Origin: Bolinopsis microptera
Lineage: Eukaryota > Ctenophora > Tentaculata > Lobata > Bolinopsidae
NCBI RefSeq assembly: GCF_026151205.1
Contig: NC_087074.1
Span: forward strand, 14,221,167 to 14,285,166
Direction of reading: 5' to 3'
Length of the DNA stretch: 64,000 nucleotides
The stretch's first letter is position 1. Every line of letters begins with the position of its first letter. Below the pieces are notes generated by a model, which saw only the letters and a program-made list of their open reading frames with translations, did no database searches and was not told the origin of the DNA. Shown in pieces: positions 32,714 to 45,394 of the stretch. Both the position numbers and the translations under genes were made by a program.

Positions 32714-35700
32714 GTAGGTGCATTTTCAAGTTTTAAACTTTTGTTTATTATTTGTTGTGTTTTAAGTTTTAAAATGTTGTTTATTCGGTTATTACTTGTT
32801 GTTTTGTTTGTTACTTTTTGTCTTTGGATTGTTTGTCAGTCTGATTTAGCAAGTCGTGTTACCATTTTTATGTTGGGAAGATGAAATTGGATCGATTTAG
32901 TAGTTCTACCAATGTACAGTAAGTTTAATTATTTATAACAATGGACAAATGAGTTTTGCGATCGTGTTTATTATAATTTTACTAACCACTATTTTTATGA
33001 ACGGAAGATATTATTCTTACATACAACACGAATCGACAAAACCACAAATAAAGACACAATATTTAATAAGACATAGAAAAATAATAATCGAAAGTAATTG
33101 TTCAAAGAATGGAGCTACAGTCACAGCGTTCGTCTGATTTTGTGATGTTTTGTCATGACTTGATTGTTTCAAATGAACGAACACACAACATTTCATGAAA
33201 ATTATGAAGTGACAATTTGCTATTCTTATCGATAATGATATTGCTTTGTATGTTTAATTAGATTACTGCGACGCAATTAACATTTATTAGCATTTATATT
33301 TATCCTTGGGGATATCATTAAACCATCAAAAGTTCCCTACTGATTGAATCATAATCTTTAAGTTTAATTTACAATTTTGTTAGCCGTTATTTTACTGAAT
33401 AAAATATTGGTCACATAATACATCTGATGCATCCGTGCAGCGTCATTCTATCGAAACGAAACGAAACACTGTATTTACTACCCTGCTACTATGCGACAAA
33501 GATATTGTATAAAATATAACTAAATAATTTTAAAGAGTTAAAGCTCTATTCATTTGATTTACTCCGTGGCTACTGGCTAAGAATCCAATGACACTGCTGG
33601 AAATACAATCAGATTGTGCATTGTTCATCTGTACTACTGCCGGAAAATGACCATGATATTTGGAATTCTTGGCTGTTAACAATTCTTTAGTTATTTGTCT
33701 GTACCGAATATTTACCGTGAGAATTTGGCTTATTTAAAAATGTTCCCATGAATCTTTTGCGTAAAATCTTTCCTAAATATCAAAATATAGCAAATATTTC
33801 TATCTACTACCATTTAGGAGGTGCTAAAAACGTTGATATTTTCCATAAAATAAGTATTTTAAGTTAGTACTTTGCACCATTTATTCTTGTACCAACCTTA
33901 AACTTACCATAACATTTTTTCAATCATCAATGAAGTGCATTGTTCCATCTGCCATTTTTCCCATTTGCTGGCAGACAAAGTATTCTGGTGAATCACTTTT
34001 TCCCTCGAAATTTTTTGGGCTGATGGAACTATTTTTATTTATAGCTCTCACACGGTTACATTTGACTAATCTGAACAAGTCGCATTACAAGTCAGTAGTC
34101 ACCTCCTTCATTTCATTTTCTATTTTGCGACTCTGCTTAAAATGACCTTGACCAGTAGTAAACACACCAAAACTAGGTCTAGTCGGCCTTCATGAAGAAA
34201 AGTCATAATACCATATAAGGAGGTTTTTTAAGTAGTATATCGTAGTTACAAAAAGCAGTGAGGATATATATTGGCCGTCTCGCCGCTGCGTCGTTTGATT
34301 GGGTAGAAGATAAGTAAATAGCCGGCACTTGGCTATATTGTCCGCACTCCACACCTGTTTTAAAATTCAGTCCCATATCTTCTCTGATAAATTATTTTGA
34401 ATCTCTCACATATTTGGCTTGTAGATTCCAATCTTAAATGTTTTTTCCCATCCGACGGAACCGCCTGAAACGTTAAGATTTGATCCATTTTGACGATTTC
34501 GTCTAACAATGTGAATAGAAAATGATGAATATAATGTTCAATGTTTAAGGCTACAAAAAATAAGTAAGTAAGAAGTGTCGATATGATGGTTCAATTTTAC
34601 ATTTTTGATTACTTTCTTTCAACTTTCTGGGGGAAATGTATATAAGTTAATGGCAGAGATAACCCATTCATTTATACCTAAAACAATGCATCTTCAATAT
34701 TCTCTAATAAATTTTGTCTCATAGGCTTATTTTTGATGTTGCCGACAGTATATTTTGAGGCTGATATCAGAAAAGTAAACAAATAAGAAGGAGCTTTTGA
34801 CCAAATTTTGTAAACTAATCAATAGTTGAAGCGGAAATTGTGACCAACTATTTGACATAGCTTGGCTTAGAATGATTGGCAATGCTGGTAATTAGTTCCA
34901 ATCGTGACAATTATAATGATATTTTTAAGATCTGTCATAATATTATCACATTATCACACGATCATTCCTTGCTGATTATGAACTGTTAAATGCTTCAATG
35001 ACATCATTACAGCAAATCATTGGTGCAAAAATGTACATTTACTGATCAGTAACAAAGTTTTTAATAGATTATCTACACATTAATTGTAAATCAAACATTA
35101 AAGTTCAGAAATGTCATTTCCTGACTGGTGTAGTTTGTTTGGCTCAGATAGATCTGCATTCTGCATTCTGCATGTTGACACAATAATCGTCATCTCCACA
35201 CAATATTTTGAGAGTTAGTAAGCAACTATTACCGTTTAATAGTTAACTGTCACGGTTAAATTGGCCGCTCACTAACCGTCAGTTTTATGTGTCTACCTGT
35301 AACCACGTTAACTGCCTGTAACGTTACTTATAACTGTGGTGAAACTCGGCATTTTTCATGGTTTTCACACCTCCTTTTTAATCTTTGCTTTTAAGAAATC
35401 ATTAACGAAGACAGAGATTCTGAAGTCAGTATGTATCTCCAGATATGAGTTATGAACGCCTAAAAATTAAAATCATATGTATTATGTCAGCATGCACACT
35501 TGAAGCTTGCTTGATACCAGCAATTATTTAATCGAGCTGCATTAACGCATTAATAACACATTAAGTTAAAATAGAATTTCCTTGAAAGACATAAGTTTAA
35601 ATGACCTGCGAGAGCATTCTTTCTTCCGCATTTCCGTTGGAATTGCTCACGAATAGCGACAACTGTGTTATTCAACGGTAGAAGACTCGACAAGCAGAAT

Positions 35701-36501
35701 ATATACCAAAATATGCGAATTTCTTGTCTTGCTTCCTATTTTAGTGTCTCCGTATTGACAACAATTCAAAAACATTCTTAAGTTGTTGTTTCTGATGAAG
35801 TTAGTGTTAAAGAAGATCCTTGTGGAGGCTTTCCTTTAATTTCAGAAAATTGTTCTTCCTTCAACATTTCCCCCGCTCCGTCTTTTCTTGCTTGTAATAC
35901 TGCAATTTTGATCAGAAGTAGTACCTCTCTCCCTCTCTCTTTTTCCCTCCTTCTCTCTCCTTCTGTGTTTTACTCAACTGATTGTATTGGTCTGAAGTAA
36001 CGTATTGGTCAGAAGTAACGATACATGTACAGGTGGCATTATCCAGCAGTAATATGGTCGTATCTCCATCAACACATCTGATTACCTTTGTACAAATTTG
36101 ATTCAGAGGTTGTGGCACGGTGTCTAGGATTACAACCTCTGAATCATGCATTACTATTAGCATTTGTTGCCGCTGTTTTCAGCCGCACAGTGTTGACTTT
36201 GTGCAGTACGTTGTGATATCTAATGTACATTGTACTTTGTAAATTGTACTTTTTACATTGCGGTTCTTTACTTATTATGGCACCATGATGACTGCAATTT
36301 GATCTCGTTTCAATAGAAATACTATTGTTTAAAGCTTAGGTTTTAATCGTATAAGATAGGCTGGATATTTAAATATAGCTTTGATTGCACCTGTCCAGTG
36401 TCCGTCCTCCAATGTTTTGACTTGACTCTCTTAAAGTTAAATACACTCCACGCTGGTTTCGTACAATGATCCATTGGTAAACTCCTCGAACTGACTTTAA
36501 A
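32714..36501. other. Intronic or intergenic DNA
   Basis: Mostly AT-rich without exons that I can support. An ATG-led stretch at 32881-32922 (MKLDRFSSSTNV) ends at CA|GTAAGT and is a possible micro-exon. GATTCAGAGGTTGT and its complement form a hairpin at 36102-36147. It explains the minus ORF there. Confidence 0.4.
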
Positions 36502-37769
36502 ATGGGAAACGCGTGCTCGTGTGACGGCTTTGCGGAAGAAGAGAAGAAGGAAATTGTGTTGATCAGCGATAACAAGTTCATTATAAAGAAACAAACTGCT
36601 ACTGTAGTCCCTGAGGTTTCTGTTGAGAAGGAAAAGGTGAGTTTTTATTAAATTCTGATATGTAACTTTTCAGTTGTTATTACCTGATATGAGTGTTATG
36701 TAATTATATATGAGTGTTATGTAATTATATTCAACATCCTGTTTCGAAATTCTATTGTAATCATTAGAATTTTAATGTTATGACCTGTAACCTTGTGACC
36801 TGTAACCTTGTCATCTGTAACCTTGTCATCTGTAACCTTGTCACCTGTAACCTTGTCATCTGTAACCTTGTCACCTGTAACCTTGTCATCTGTAACCCAT
36901 TATCAGCCCCGTTCGGGGGACCCATGTGCCCTCTATACCATGTGCTCATGTGTAATATCTTCTCTCTATAATATCTATAATATCAGGTTATATGTGTCGC
37001 CCAAATATCCGGCAATTTGTCAACACCAAGTATATTATTCCAATAATATGATTAGAATCAGACGAAAGATGCGATATCATCCGTCTTGTGGGAGAGAGAG
37101 AGGTGTGGACTAATCTAAATCGTTACCCCTTACTACTTATATAACTTACTACTTATATAACTTACTACTTATATAACTTACTACTTATATAACTTACTAC
37201 TTATATAACTTACTACTTATATAACTTACTACTTATATAACTTACTACTTATATAACTTACTACTTATATAACTTACTACTTATATAACTTACTACTTAT
37301 ATAACTTACTACTTATAACTTTATAACACACTGTACCCCTTATATTACCCCTCATATAATATGTTACCCCTTATATTACTACTTTACAACACAGTACACC
37401 CTGCAGCTTGCGTTTACAACTTTATTAGCCTGACTAATGTTATCCCTTATCGTTTTTATGAGTCCTGACTAATGTTATATAACCACACTGTGTCGTGTTT
37501 ATAACTTTATGAGCATGACTGATGTAGAGAATATGAATTATGATTGAGTGATAAAGTTTTTACGTTCATGTGGTATTTACCGGTCTTATTTGGGATAATT
37601 CTTCAAGTTGACCTCACTCTTTACATCTGATAGTGCAACTGTTTGTTCAATATAAGAGTTAAACCACTGCTTTACTTTTCTTTACCACTTCAAAGATATT
37701 TATAAATGTTTTTTACTGAAACAAGCAACTACTTGTATTACTTTAAACTTTCTGTTACAGGAGTCATAA
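36502..37769 (+). CDS. Dual-acylation-type start exon (MGNACSC), possibly a 47-aa protein
   Basis: Exon 36502-36636 encodes 45 residues beginning MGNACSCDGF and ending VPEVSVEKEK, then AAG|GTGAGT, phase 0. MG-N-x-x-(S/C) is an N-myristoylation context and the cysteines at 5 and 7 are placed for palmitoylation, so membrane anchoring is likely (inference). The next good acceptor, TTCTGTTACAG at 37760, gives GAG TCA TAA, i.e. a 47-residue protein ending EKES. AATAAA at 38123-38128 could serve as poly-A signal. Alternatively the exon splices to a distant phase-0 acceptor. The minus-strand ORFs over this exon are shadows. Confidence 0.65.
36780..36898. repeat. 15-bp minisatellite TGTAACCTTGTCATC
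   Basis: About eight copies, with ATC/ACC alternation. The unit is divisible by three, so open frames across it on both strands are artefacts of the repeat. Confidence 0.92.
37130..37318. repeat. 16-bp minisatellite TTACTACTTATATAAC
   Basis: About twelve essentially identical copies, in the intron upstream of the 37761 acceptor. A further (TTACCCCTTATA) degenerate tail follows to 37385. Confidence 0.95.
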
Positions 37770-38323
37770 CTCTCCTCGCGTCCTAAGATGGCGTTCCTTT
37801 TGTCACATTATATGGTCCCTCCTCAAGTACATGTTCACAATTCCAATTCCGTGGAACACAGAGACTTGACCAAATACCTCAGAATAGCGAGTTTTAATAG
37901 GTCAACAATACCCCATGTTAGTCGGACAATATATCCTACTATCCTATATTGTCATTGTGTTGGACTGTCGCATCTTAAACATACCAGTTTTATTGTCACT
38001 ATTTACTTGGTCAGTATGGGCCATTATTAGCCCCAAGCGTTTTGGTTCCTTATTCCTGCCACTCAGCATTGCCTACTGTAAAGTACGAATTTAGCTTTCA
38101 TTTTAGACTTCACGTCTCCCGAAATAAAACTGCGAACAAAGTGAAACAAGGGACTAAGTAAACTGTAAAACCAAATTTTCGTCACGCATTGGACTTTATC
38201 AAGGTTACACTGAAAAGAGTGTACACATAGGTACATGCGAGAAAAATCGGGTTACCAATAAGAAAAAATCACAACAGAAAAGTTTACAACCCTCAGATCA
38301 GCGTAGTAAAAGTGTACTAGAAA

Positions 38324-38601
38324 TTAGTCTGTAAAACCGTTTCCACACATGTTATTAATTTTCGGTTTAGTGCGTTCTATTGCTAAGCCTTCTCTTATAA
38401 AGGTATCTAGGGTATCCTTACATTGTTCTGATATGCTAAATTCGAAGTTTTCGAAGAATTTTGCTAAGTCTCTTTTTCCCGATATGGGAGTGTAGTGTGG
38501 GTCGTCTGCTCTGCGGTGTTCAGCAGCGTGGTATCCTAGTGTGGTCCTGAAGTCTGAAATGAAAGCTAAATTCGTCTCAAACTCACGCTCAGCCTTAAGA
38601 T
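38324..38601 (-). CDS. Terminal coding exon, possibly GIY-YIG-like
   Basis: A minus-strand frame from an acceptor at 38602 (CAGTAAATAG) is open for 91 residues to TAA at 38324-38326. The translation is strongly gene-like: it contains FISDFRTTLGYHAAEHRR, then GKRDLAKFFENFEFSIS, then IREGLAIERTKPKINN. The EH...F.I...REgl.I...KP.iN order resembles the C-terminal half of GIY-YIG nucleases as found in Penelope-like retroelements, but the GIY-YIG residues themselves are not in this exon, so the assignment is tentative. The exon starts in phase 1. A 19-base exon at 38651-38669 (G..RQ|) would fit the phase but is speculative. Confidence 0.5.
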
Positions 38602-40822
38602 CTATTTACTGTAAAGTAGACATTTTTCTAAGACAATTGAGAAATTTACCTTGTCTCACTAAATTCCCCTAAATTCAACCACATGCCACAATAAAAATAC
38701 TAACAACCAAATAAAGTTTTAAAAATAATTATATACAATCACCAACGAATATTTCCTCAAGCTTACCTCTAGTTAACTAATTCGTGGTTTAAGCTCTTAT
38801 CTTATTTATGATTAAAGGAATGTAAAATAAAACTTATTGTTTCATTGAGTATCTGAGATATCCTAGTTTTATTTGTTACTTGGTCAGTATCATAGCTCGC
38901 ATACAAATGACCGCTTTATCTGAACACCTTTTATTTGACTACTTCACTTTTATATTGTGTACAGTAAAGTTACCTTGGCAACATGCTCCCTTTGTCATGC
39001 TTTGCTTGTTCGCGTCTGCCCTTTAAACGTTTGACCGTTTTTTATCTGAATGTATTTCTTTTAGTTTTACTTTTATAAATATATCAGTAGATTAGGAAGT
39101 GTTCTATTTTTGCAGTTACTCAGTTGAAAAAAGCTTTTAAATTTTGCCTAATTTCACCATCTGTTGTACATCGGAAAAATATACATCAAATTCTAAATAT
39201 TATAGAACATGACTCTGGTCACGAAGTGTACTATGACGTCACGAAGTGTACTATGTTAATGTAAATTCGGTCATTCTGTGGTGATCCTGCAGTCCTGTCA
39301 ATCGTCATGTAACTGCACTTAAATTTAGATATCTTGCGAAACATTTGTGTTACGAAGCGTGGAAATTAGAATTTAAGCAGCCATTATTGTTGTTATAATG
39401 TACATGTAAACGATATGTAAGATCAGTCGAACAGTGGTAATATGTCTAATGTTGCACTGTTGTCAGCACCAAGGCGTGGGTATTCCCGCTGTGATCACAC
39501 AGTCGGCAGTCGCTCACAGATTTTGCAATCGTTTCACTCAAAATCACGTCACACGTGCTGATTTTACAATTTCTTTGCTCTACCAATTGCTTTGTATGGC
39601 CGTTACAGCGTTGGGCTGTACTCTGTAGATTTGGTTGATATTCTGGTTAGAATTTGGTTGGGCCTGCCCCAATCTGAGGTTGTCTAAAACTTGGGGATCG
39701 TGTAAAATTACTCATCGATACAAAAACCGTTTTGCTGTGACAGTGCTGAAGTTTCTAAAATTAGATAATGTGGCCATACTAAGAATAATTGCAATAAAGT
39801 ATATCGAGCGTTAATTAAACCCGTTAAGTTTAACTTTAACCTCATCTTTATATTTAGACCATTATTTGATAACTTCATAGCTTTATAGCTTCCTAGCTCG
39901 TTAACTAGCTTCTAAACTCCTAACCGCTCCTAGTGCGCCCAAATTCAGAGTATTTGGTTCAATTGCAATAACATTAAGCATATTATCTACTTCTAGGCTA
40001 CCGTATATTAAGATATATAAGAGTACCTGCTAAACCCTATGTATAGTAGAGAAATGACTTATATAATACAATTTAGCGCATGACCGAATCATAAAAATTT
40101 CCTAATAATGATTTCATAATTTTTTGTAGAATTGACGATATCAACATCATCTTCGAATTTTGTAATATCAATATCATCATCCAGTGCAAACGGTGCAATT
40201 TTGGGGCATAAAATGTATTTTGACTTTGTATTTTAAAGTTGTACTTTAATGTTCTATTTTTCGCGTCCCCGCCCATTCGTCGAGAGCCGTCAGAATTTGG
40301 TCAAATCGATTCTGAGATCTTGCAAATATCTAGGTGTCGCTATTAACATTATAATACCAGACGAGGGTGCAGCTACTAGTAGTATTTCGGTGTTAAATAT
40401 CCGAGAATAATCGTTAATTTTTCTGTTAGAACGCCATATCCAGTAATTTTGTTTCTCAGGTAGTCTCTCAAGTAAATTAGGTAACGTTTTTTAGACTCAA
40501 GTCAGTTAACCTCAATAGTTTCAGTTAACCTGCTCAACAGCACTCATCCGTGTATGTAAAAACTTAATGAACATCGTGCACGTGGGCTGTTTTACGTGTA
40601 TGATATTATCTTGTTCTCTAGAACGTCACGACAACTGATCCCAATTAATGATTAAGGGGCGCGGTACTAAGTGAAGTGGTGGGAGAACGTGCATGATATA
40701 CAGCAAATATTCAACTACATATTAGAATAATTTCCCTCGGCGCTACTTAGTAGTAAATGTGCTTTAAAAGTCATTAAGTTATGTAAACATTTTAAATGAT
40801 CAGAAAGAACATGGAATATTAG
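38602..40822. other. AT-rich DNA with no supported gene
   Basis: A donor-like AGAG|GTAAGC on the minus strand at about 38767 has no open upstream frame. The other open frames are short and featureless. Confidence 0.4.
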
Positions 40823-40830
40823 CTTGTCAC

Positions 40831-41442
40831 CAGGCACGTAGCCAGGGGGGGGGGGGGGGCTAGGGGGGCGGCAGCCCCCCCGGAAAAAATCGAACCCCAG
40901 AAAAAAGATAAGCCCCCTAGTCCCCATGGTCGCCTGGTAACTGGGCTGTATTTATGACTGCAGTCAGTCAAAGATTTGAACTGTGGATTAGTAAATATAT
41001 GTCATTAAATCCAAGCAAACATTCTAGAAGACTTCTATAATTATAGTCAATAGTGTCCCCTAGACCGTAGGAAATGTAAAAATCTTAAGACGATGAGGCC
41101 TGAGTAAGTCGTAAATTCTGATTGGAGAATGCAGATTGCTGTTGTGAAGTTACCAAATTTACGTGAGTACTTGATTCTTTTCAATCCCAGTTTATTGCTG
41201 TCCTACAAATTTCTTTAATGCCAAATGTCGTCTAAAACACCCTGTTTCGCAAAAAATTTCCGGGGGGCTGCGCCCCCCTAGCCCCCGCCAAGGGGCTCCG
41301 CCCCTGGACCCCGCTGGGGGCTGCGCCCCCAGACCCCTGCCACAGCTTGCTCGCTTCGCTCGCTGCGCAGCTTGATTGGACGCGTCGGCTCGCTTCGCTC
41401 GCCGACAGCCCCCCTCAAAGAAAAATCCTGGCTACGTCCCTG
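40831..41442. mobile_element. 612-bp non-autonomous hAT element, 8-bp duplication CTTGTCAC
   Basis: Perfect CTTGTCAC at 40823-40830 and 41443-41450. The right end (complement) is CAGGGACGTAGCCAGG; the left end is CAGGCACGTAGCCAGG followed by a G run. Sub-terminal GC-rich direct and inverted repeats (GGGGCTGCGCCCCC, GCTCGCTTCGCTCGC) lie at 41260-41410. No transposase. Ends and duplication length fit hAT. Confidence 0.92.
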
Positions 41443-41955
41443 CTTGTCACACTGTTCTTTAACTTCTCATTTCCAGGAATTTGTCTTCCTTCTTTGGCTT
41501 TAATATTTCACTGTACAAAGTTGTTTCACTCTACTCGGACGAGAGAGAGATAAGGTCCAGGGGTAAGCGTTAATGTAAGCGTTAATGTAAGAATTAGGGT
41601 TTAGACTTTTAGAGAAGGCAAAGGTTCCATAATCCTGGTTGTTGTAAGGCTATTTTAAGAAGTGGGGTAGGGTAGATAATATAGGTAATATGTAAAAAAT
41701 AATCTACTATTCCGCCAGTTTTAAGATGACACGTGTTTAACTTAGTGCTATATTTCACAAATGTATCTCTCTTTTTGGGGCGTTTTTAAGCTTTTCAACC
41801 GCACCTTTGTTTTTTTTATTTGTTACCTCTGATATAGAGAATAAGATGTTGCTTATACTTGCTTATACTTTTATACTTCAATAGCGGGTCTATTATACTC
41901 TTCACAACATCCGACAGTTTCGGCACTCTTACTATTTTACATGTCAGTATAACAT

Positions 41956-42177
41956 AATGCAATGTGCATGGTGCAATGTGAAATGTGCAATGTGCATGGT
42001 GCAATGTGCATGGTGCAATGTGCGATGTGCATGGTGCACGTGTGCAATGTGCAATATGCAATGTGCAATGTGCAATGTGCAATGTGCAATGTGCAATGTG
42101 CAATGTGCAATGTGCAATGTGCAATGTGCAATGTGCAATGTGCAATGTGCAATGTGCAATGTGCAATGTGCATGGTG
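41956..42177. repeat. 7-bp minisatellite (GTGCAAT)n
   Basis: About 30 copies, with GTGCATG variants at both ends. Seven is not a multiple of three and the unit holds no stop in any frame, so all frames on both strands look open. None is a gene. Confidence 0.97.
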
Positions 42178-42654
42178 CACGTTTCCCGGAAACGTCTTGT
42201 CACCCACAACACACACTGCGGTCTGTATGACGTTACAGATTGTGAAGGATCAAAAGGAATCTCTAGTATTCCCACACAATAACCGACCAACTTGCCAAAT
42301 TACGCTCGCCAACCTGCCCGAGTGCCCGCTGCCGGGCCTGGATCAACCTTTTGTTATTTCAAGACAAACTTGTATTTCATGCCGGCTTATATTATATTAC
42401 TGGTTAAATGATTAAATACCTTTTGGGCTGTATCTTTGTCGCGTGGAATGGTGGTCAGCATTCCTTTGTGTGCCTGGTTGCCCCGTCGTTAGCGGCCGGA
42501 ATTTTAAACTTAGATCTCCAATATCTGCTCTTTTGATTGTGAGTCCTCCAGTCCTGTTCCGTTTATACAACATGTGTTATATACTGCAATGTATGCTGTT
42601 GATGTGCTTTGTTTCTAATACCTTCATCGCTTGGCTCAGGCCCAGTCTGTTTAT

Positions 42655-43128
42655 ATTCTAGTAAGCATGGGTACATTCCCTGCAGTACATTCTGGTATAA
42701 AGCATGGTACATTCCCTGCAGTAGGTACATTCTGGTATAAAGCATGATACATTCTGTTGACCTACACTCTTGCCATCCCACAAATCTGTTGATCTAATCT
42801 GAGTGCTGCCAGTAATTGTGAGACTACAAAAGCTTGTAATCACGTATACAATAGGAATGTACAGATTACGTTTGATTATTGCCTACTTGCCGGTGTTATT
42901 GCTGCAGCTTTATACTGGTCGTCCTTGTCAGGCCTAGTTGGACTCGACACGTCATACGGCTAATTCACTGGACCTTCCTTCCTAACACGGTTTTTTGCTT
43001 CCTAAAACAGTCTAGCTAGTTCATTGTTCCTTCCTGCCAAACTAAACAAACTTTGTTGCCTGAGGCACAGTTTCAGTGACTAAACACAGTTTCAGTGACT
43101 AAACACAGTTTCAGTGACTAAACACAGA
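42655..43128. repeat. Short tandem duplications
   Basis: GGTACATTCCCTGCAGTA plus about 20 bases is duplicated at 42670-42745. GTTTCAGTGACTAAACACA occurs three times at about 43068-43128. Both are non-coding. Confidence 0.75.
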
Positions 43129-45256
43129 TTCTTAGTCATGTCACAGGTACTAAACACAGTTATGCCACTGCTGCCAATACTTTAAGGCACTTTGTGCAGC
43201 TTGATCATGATATTATGTAAGATGTTATACCTAACTATTGGTAAAACCTACCAAAGTGATACAGCTAAGTGCTTCTTCAGCATATAAACCTGTAAAGTAG
43301 GTATATCGGACCACCCCACCTAGCTACCTGCTTTTGTTTAGTGCTAGTAGTCCTTCTCATTTCTTATCATTTGATCTCTACTTGAGTGCAGGACTTATCC
43401 GGACTGTTATCGTTCAACGATTCTGCCTCACCTTTCTCAGCCATCAATCGGTTTCCTGCCTGTATGGACCTAGAATATTTTCATTTTTAATGGACATTTT
43501 TGCTGAATATAGAGTGGTATCATGACATAAACTCTTGTTTCAGCTCGAGAGTTCACAGAATTAACATTAAATACACATGAATAGCCCCTCGAATTAATCT
43601 TCAAACATTTGTGTATTGTGTAGTGCTGATCAAGTTCCAATGTTCTATTGTCACATCCACCTGATCATCTGATCGAAGTTTGAACACTGATCTGCCGCAT
43701 TGAAGTCGCTCCACACCGTGTCAAGCCGCGACAGTATTGTTTTAGAATTATATTTTGGCGACAAGAACAAAGTAGTCGGTTGACTCCTGGTTTACTTTTC
43801 AACTGTTTGTAAATTTGTGAACATTAATAACGGAGTTTATCCTATTGAATTGCTACAGACTATATCCAATGCCTCCCTTGTAATTTTCATCGCTTATTGA
43901 AACGTTTTACTTATTGTGAAATAGTATCGACCGACAGATGTACAATATTTATAAGTCTAGAAATCTTACTGACGATATATTTTAGAGGACGTGTTAGATG
44001 ATAAAGTAAAGTAAAGTAAAATTTATGACATCACATCATCACACATGTGACTTACCTATGTGACCTATGTTGAGATTCGTTAAGCTTTAACAGGGCCAAT
44101 GGCCATCACATTGTATGACATGATATCTACAAAATATCATCGCACTATGTAAAGGGATGGAACATTTTATATCTTGCGTTTTATCCCCGTTATCAAGCTG
44201 TTATCTACTCTAACTCCCATGACTAACACTACATCTCACCCCAAACACTAACCAGTTACAGCCCCGGTAAATTGTCTGCTTCACTGCACAATTTGAATTC
44301 CAACTATGAAGATGCTATTGTGAATATTGTTATCCGTCCGTTAGAGGCAAGGGTTATCCATCATTAACGATCATAACGGCAAATTGGGCACGAACAGCTG
44401 CACAAATAACCCTGAGCAATTATAGCATTTTACTAGCTTTGTGTCTGTAGCGGCCACTAAATGAAAGGCTTACAAAACAGACCAAAATAAACGCCACGAT
44501 TAATTAATTGCAGCAGTCTTGATGATGACCCGTACTTCATTGAGATAAGTTGTCTTGTGTGTCAGATAATTGGGTGTAGTAACCATGGTGACGTTTAATT
44601 GGCAGATAATTGAACTGTTAACGACTGTAATAGACCAGGACATACATTAGATACATGCTGCCTGTACATGCTGCCAATTAATTACATTGTCTAAATTGTT
44701 GGAACTCTTCCCCTCCTCCTGCAGCTTGTATTCTGTTTAAACCGTATCATTTACAAGTTTATATTATGCATAAAATACACGAATAAATATTCGCATATCA
44801 TTAGCATATTTCGTGCCTTTATTGGTTTTTTGTAATTATTTAGTGAATAACTATTTACTATAGACAACTTGATCCGTTAAACTTTGTATGATGTGTATTT
44901 TAAACATTTTTCTTAATCATTTTTGTTAATATTATTATCCAAATAAACCGTACTCAAAATTAAGATTCAAACCCTCAAACTGAAACCTCGTCAGAAAGGT
45001 GGTATCAGGTAACAAAAGCAGCCCAAGACTTACGGAACTCTTCTTTAGATCCTGACTCCACTTCGAATCCAACTCTCTGACCAACTGAACTAAGAGTACA
45101 TTTCTATAAGCAGCTCGTTCATCTATACAGATGACCAATACAGCATAGTTTCAGTTTATCGCAAAGTTACATAGCTATCTGGTGCTATGTAATCACACTG
45201 CACAGTGCACACCTCCCTCAATAGTTTGTTGTTGTTTTTATTGGATCAGCAGTTAG
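43129..45256. other. Non-coding stretch
   Basis: No exon supported. A minus ORF at 44935-45138 overlaps a tRNA-like word (TTAGTTCAGTTGGTCAGAG on the minus strand), but A and B boxes are too close for a tRNA. Confidence 0.4.
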
Positions 45257-45394
45257 ATGTCCCTACAGCCCCCTGAATTGAGACTGGGGTCGTCTTTGGC
45301 TCCAACCCCAGCGAGAGCACAACGTAACTCCGTCAACCCTACTACTGAATACTCTAAAGTTATCAATAGAGGCATCGTTTACGACGATTCCAAG
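45257..45394 (+). CDS. 46-codon exon, start or internal, phase 0 out
   Basis: ATG at 45257 leads into MSLQPPELRLGSSLAPTPAR and the exon ends INRGIVYDDSK at AAG|GTAAGT, a strong donor. In-frame TAG precedes the ATG, so it is either a first exon or begins at one of two acceptors (GTTAG|ATG or CTACAG|CCC); both keep the frame. The Pro/Ala-rich start suggests disorder. It is compatible in phase with the exons at 32614, 36502, 56920 and 57794. Not recognised. Confidence 0.55.

Noticed and set aside
35912-36163. 83-codon minus ORF
   Set aside because: Half is explained by the hairpin at 36102-36147 and the rest by a CTCTCTCC-rich tract.
36764-37113. Open frames VTCNL / VTLSS on both strands
   Set aside because: Produced by the 15-bp minisatellite, whose length is a multiple of three.
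37130-37318. CRISPR-like regular repeat
   Set aside because: Direct head-to-tail 16-bp units without unique spacers; a minisatellite in eukaryotic DNA.
41816-42415. Seven overlapping ORFs on both strands, Cys/His-rich translations
   Set aside because: All arise from the stop-free 7-bp repeat GTGCAAT, which leaves every frame open.
44935-45138. tRNA or tRNA-derived SINE on the minus strand
   Set aside because: A-box-like and B-box-like words are only about 10 bases apart and no cloverleaf forms.
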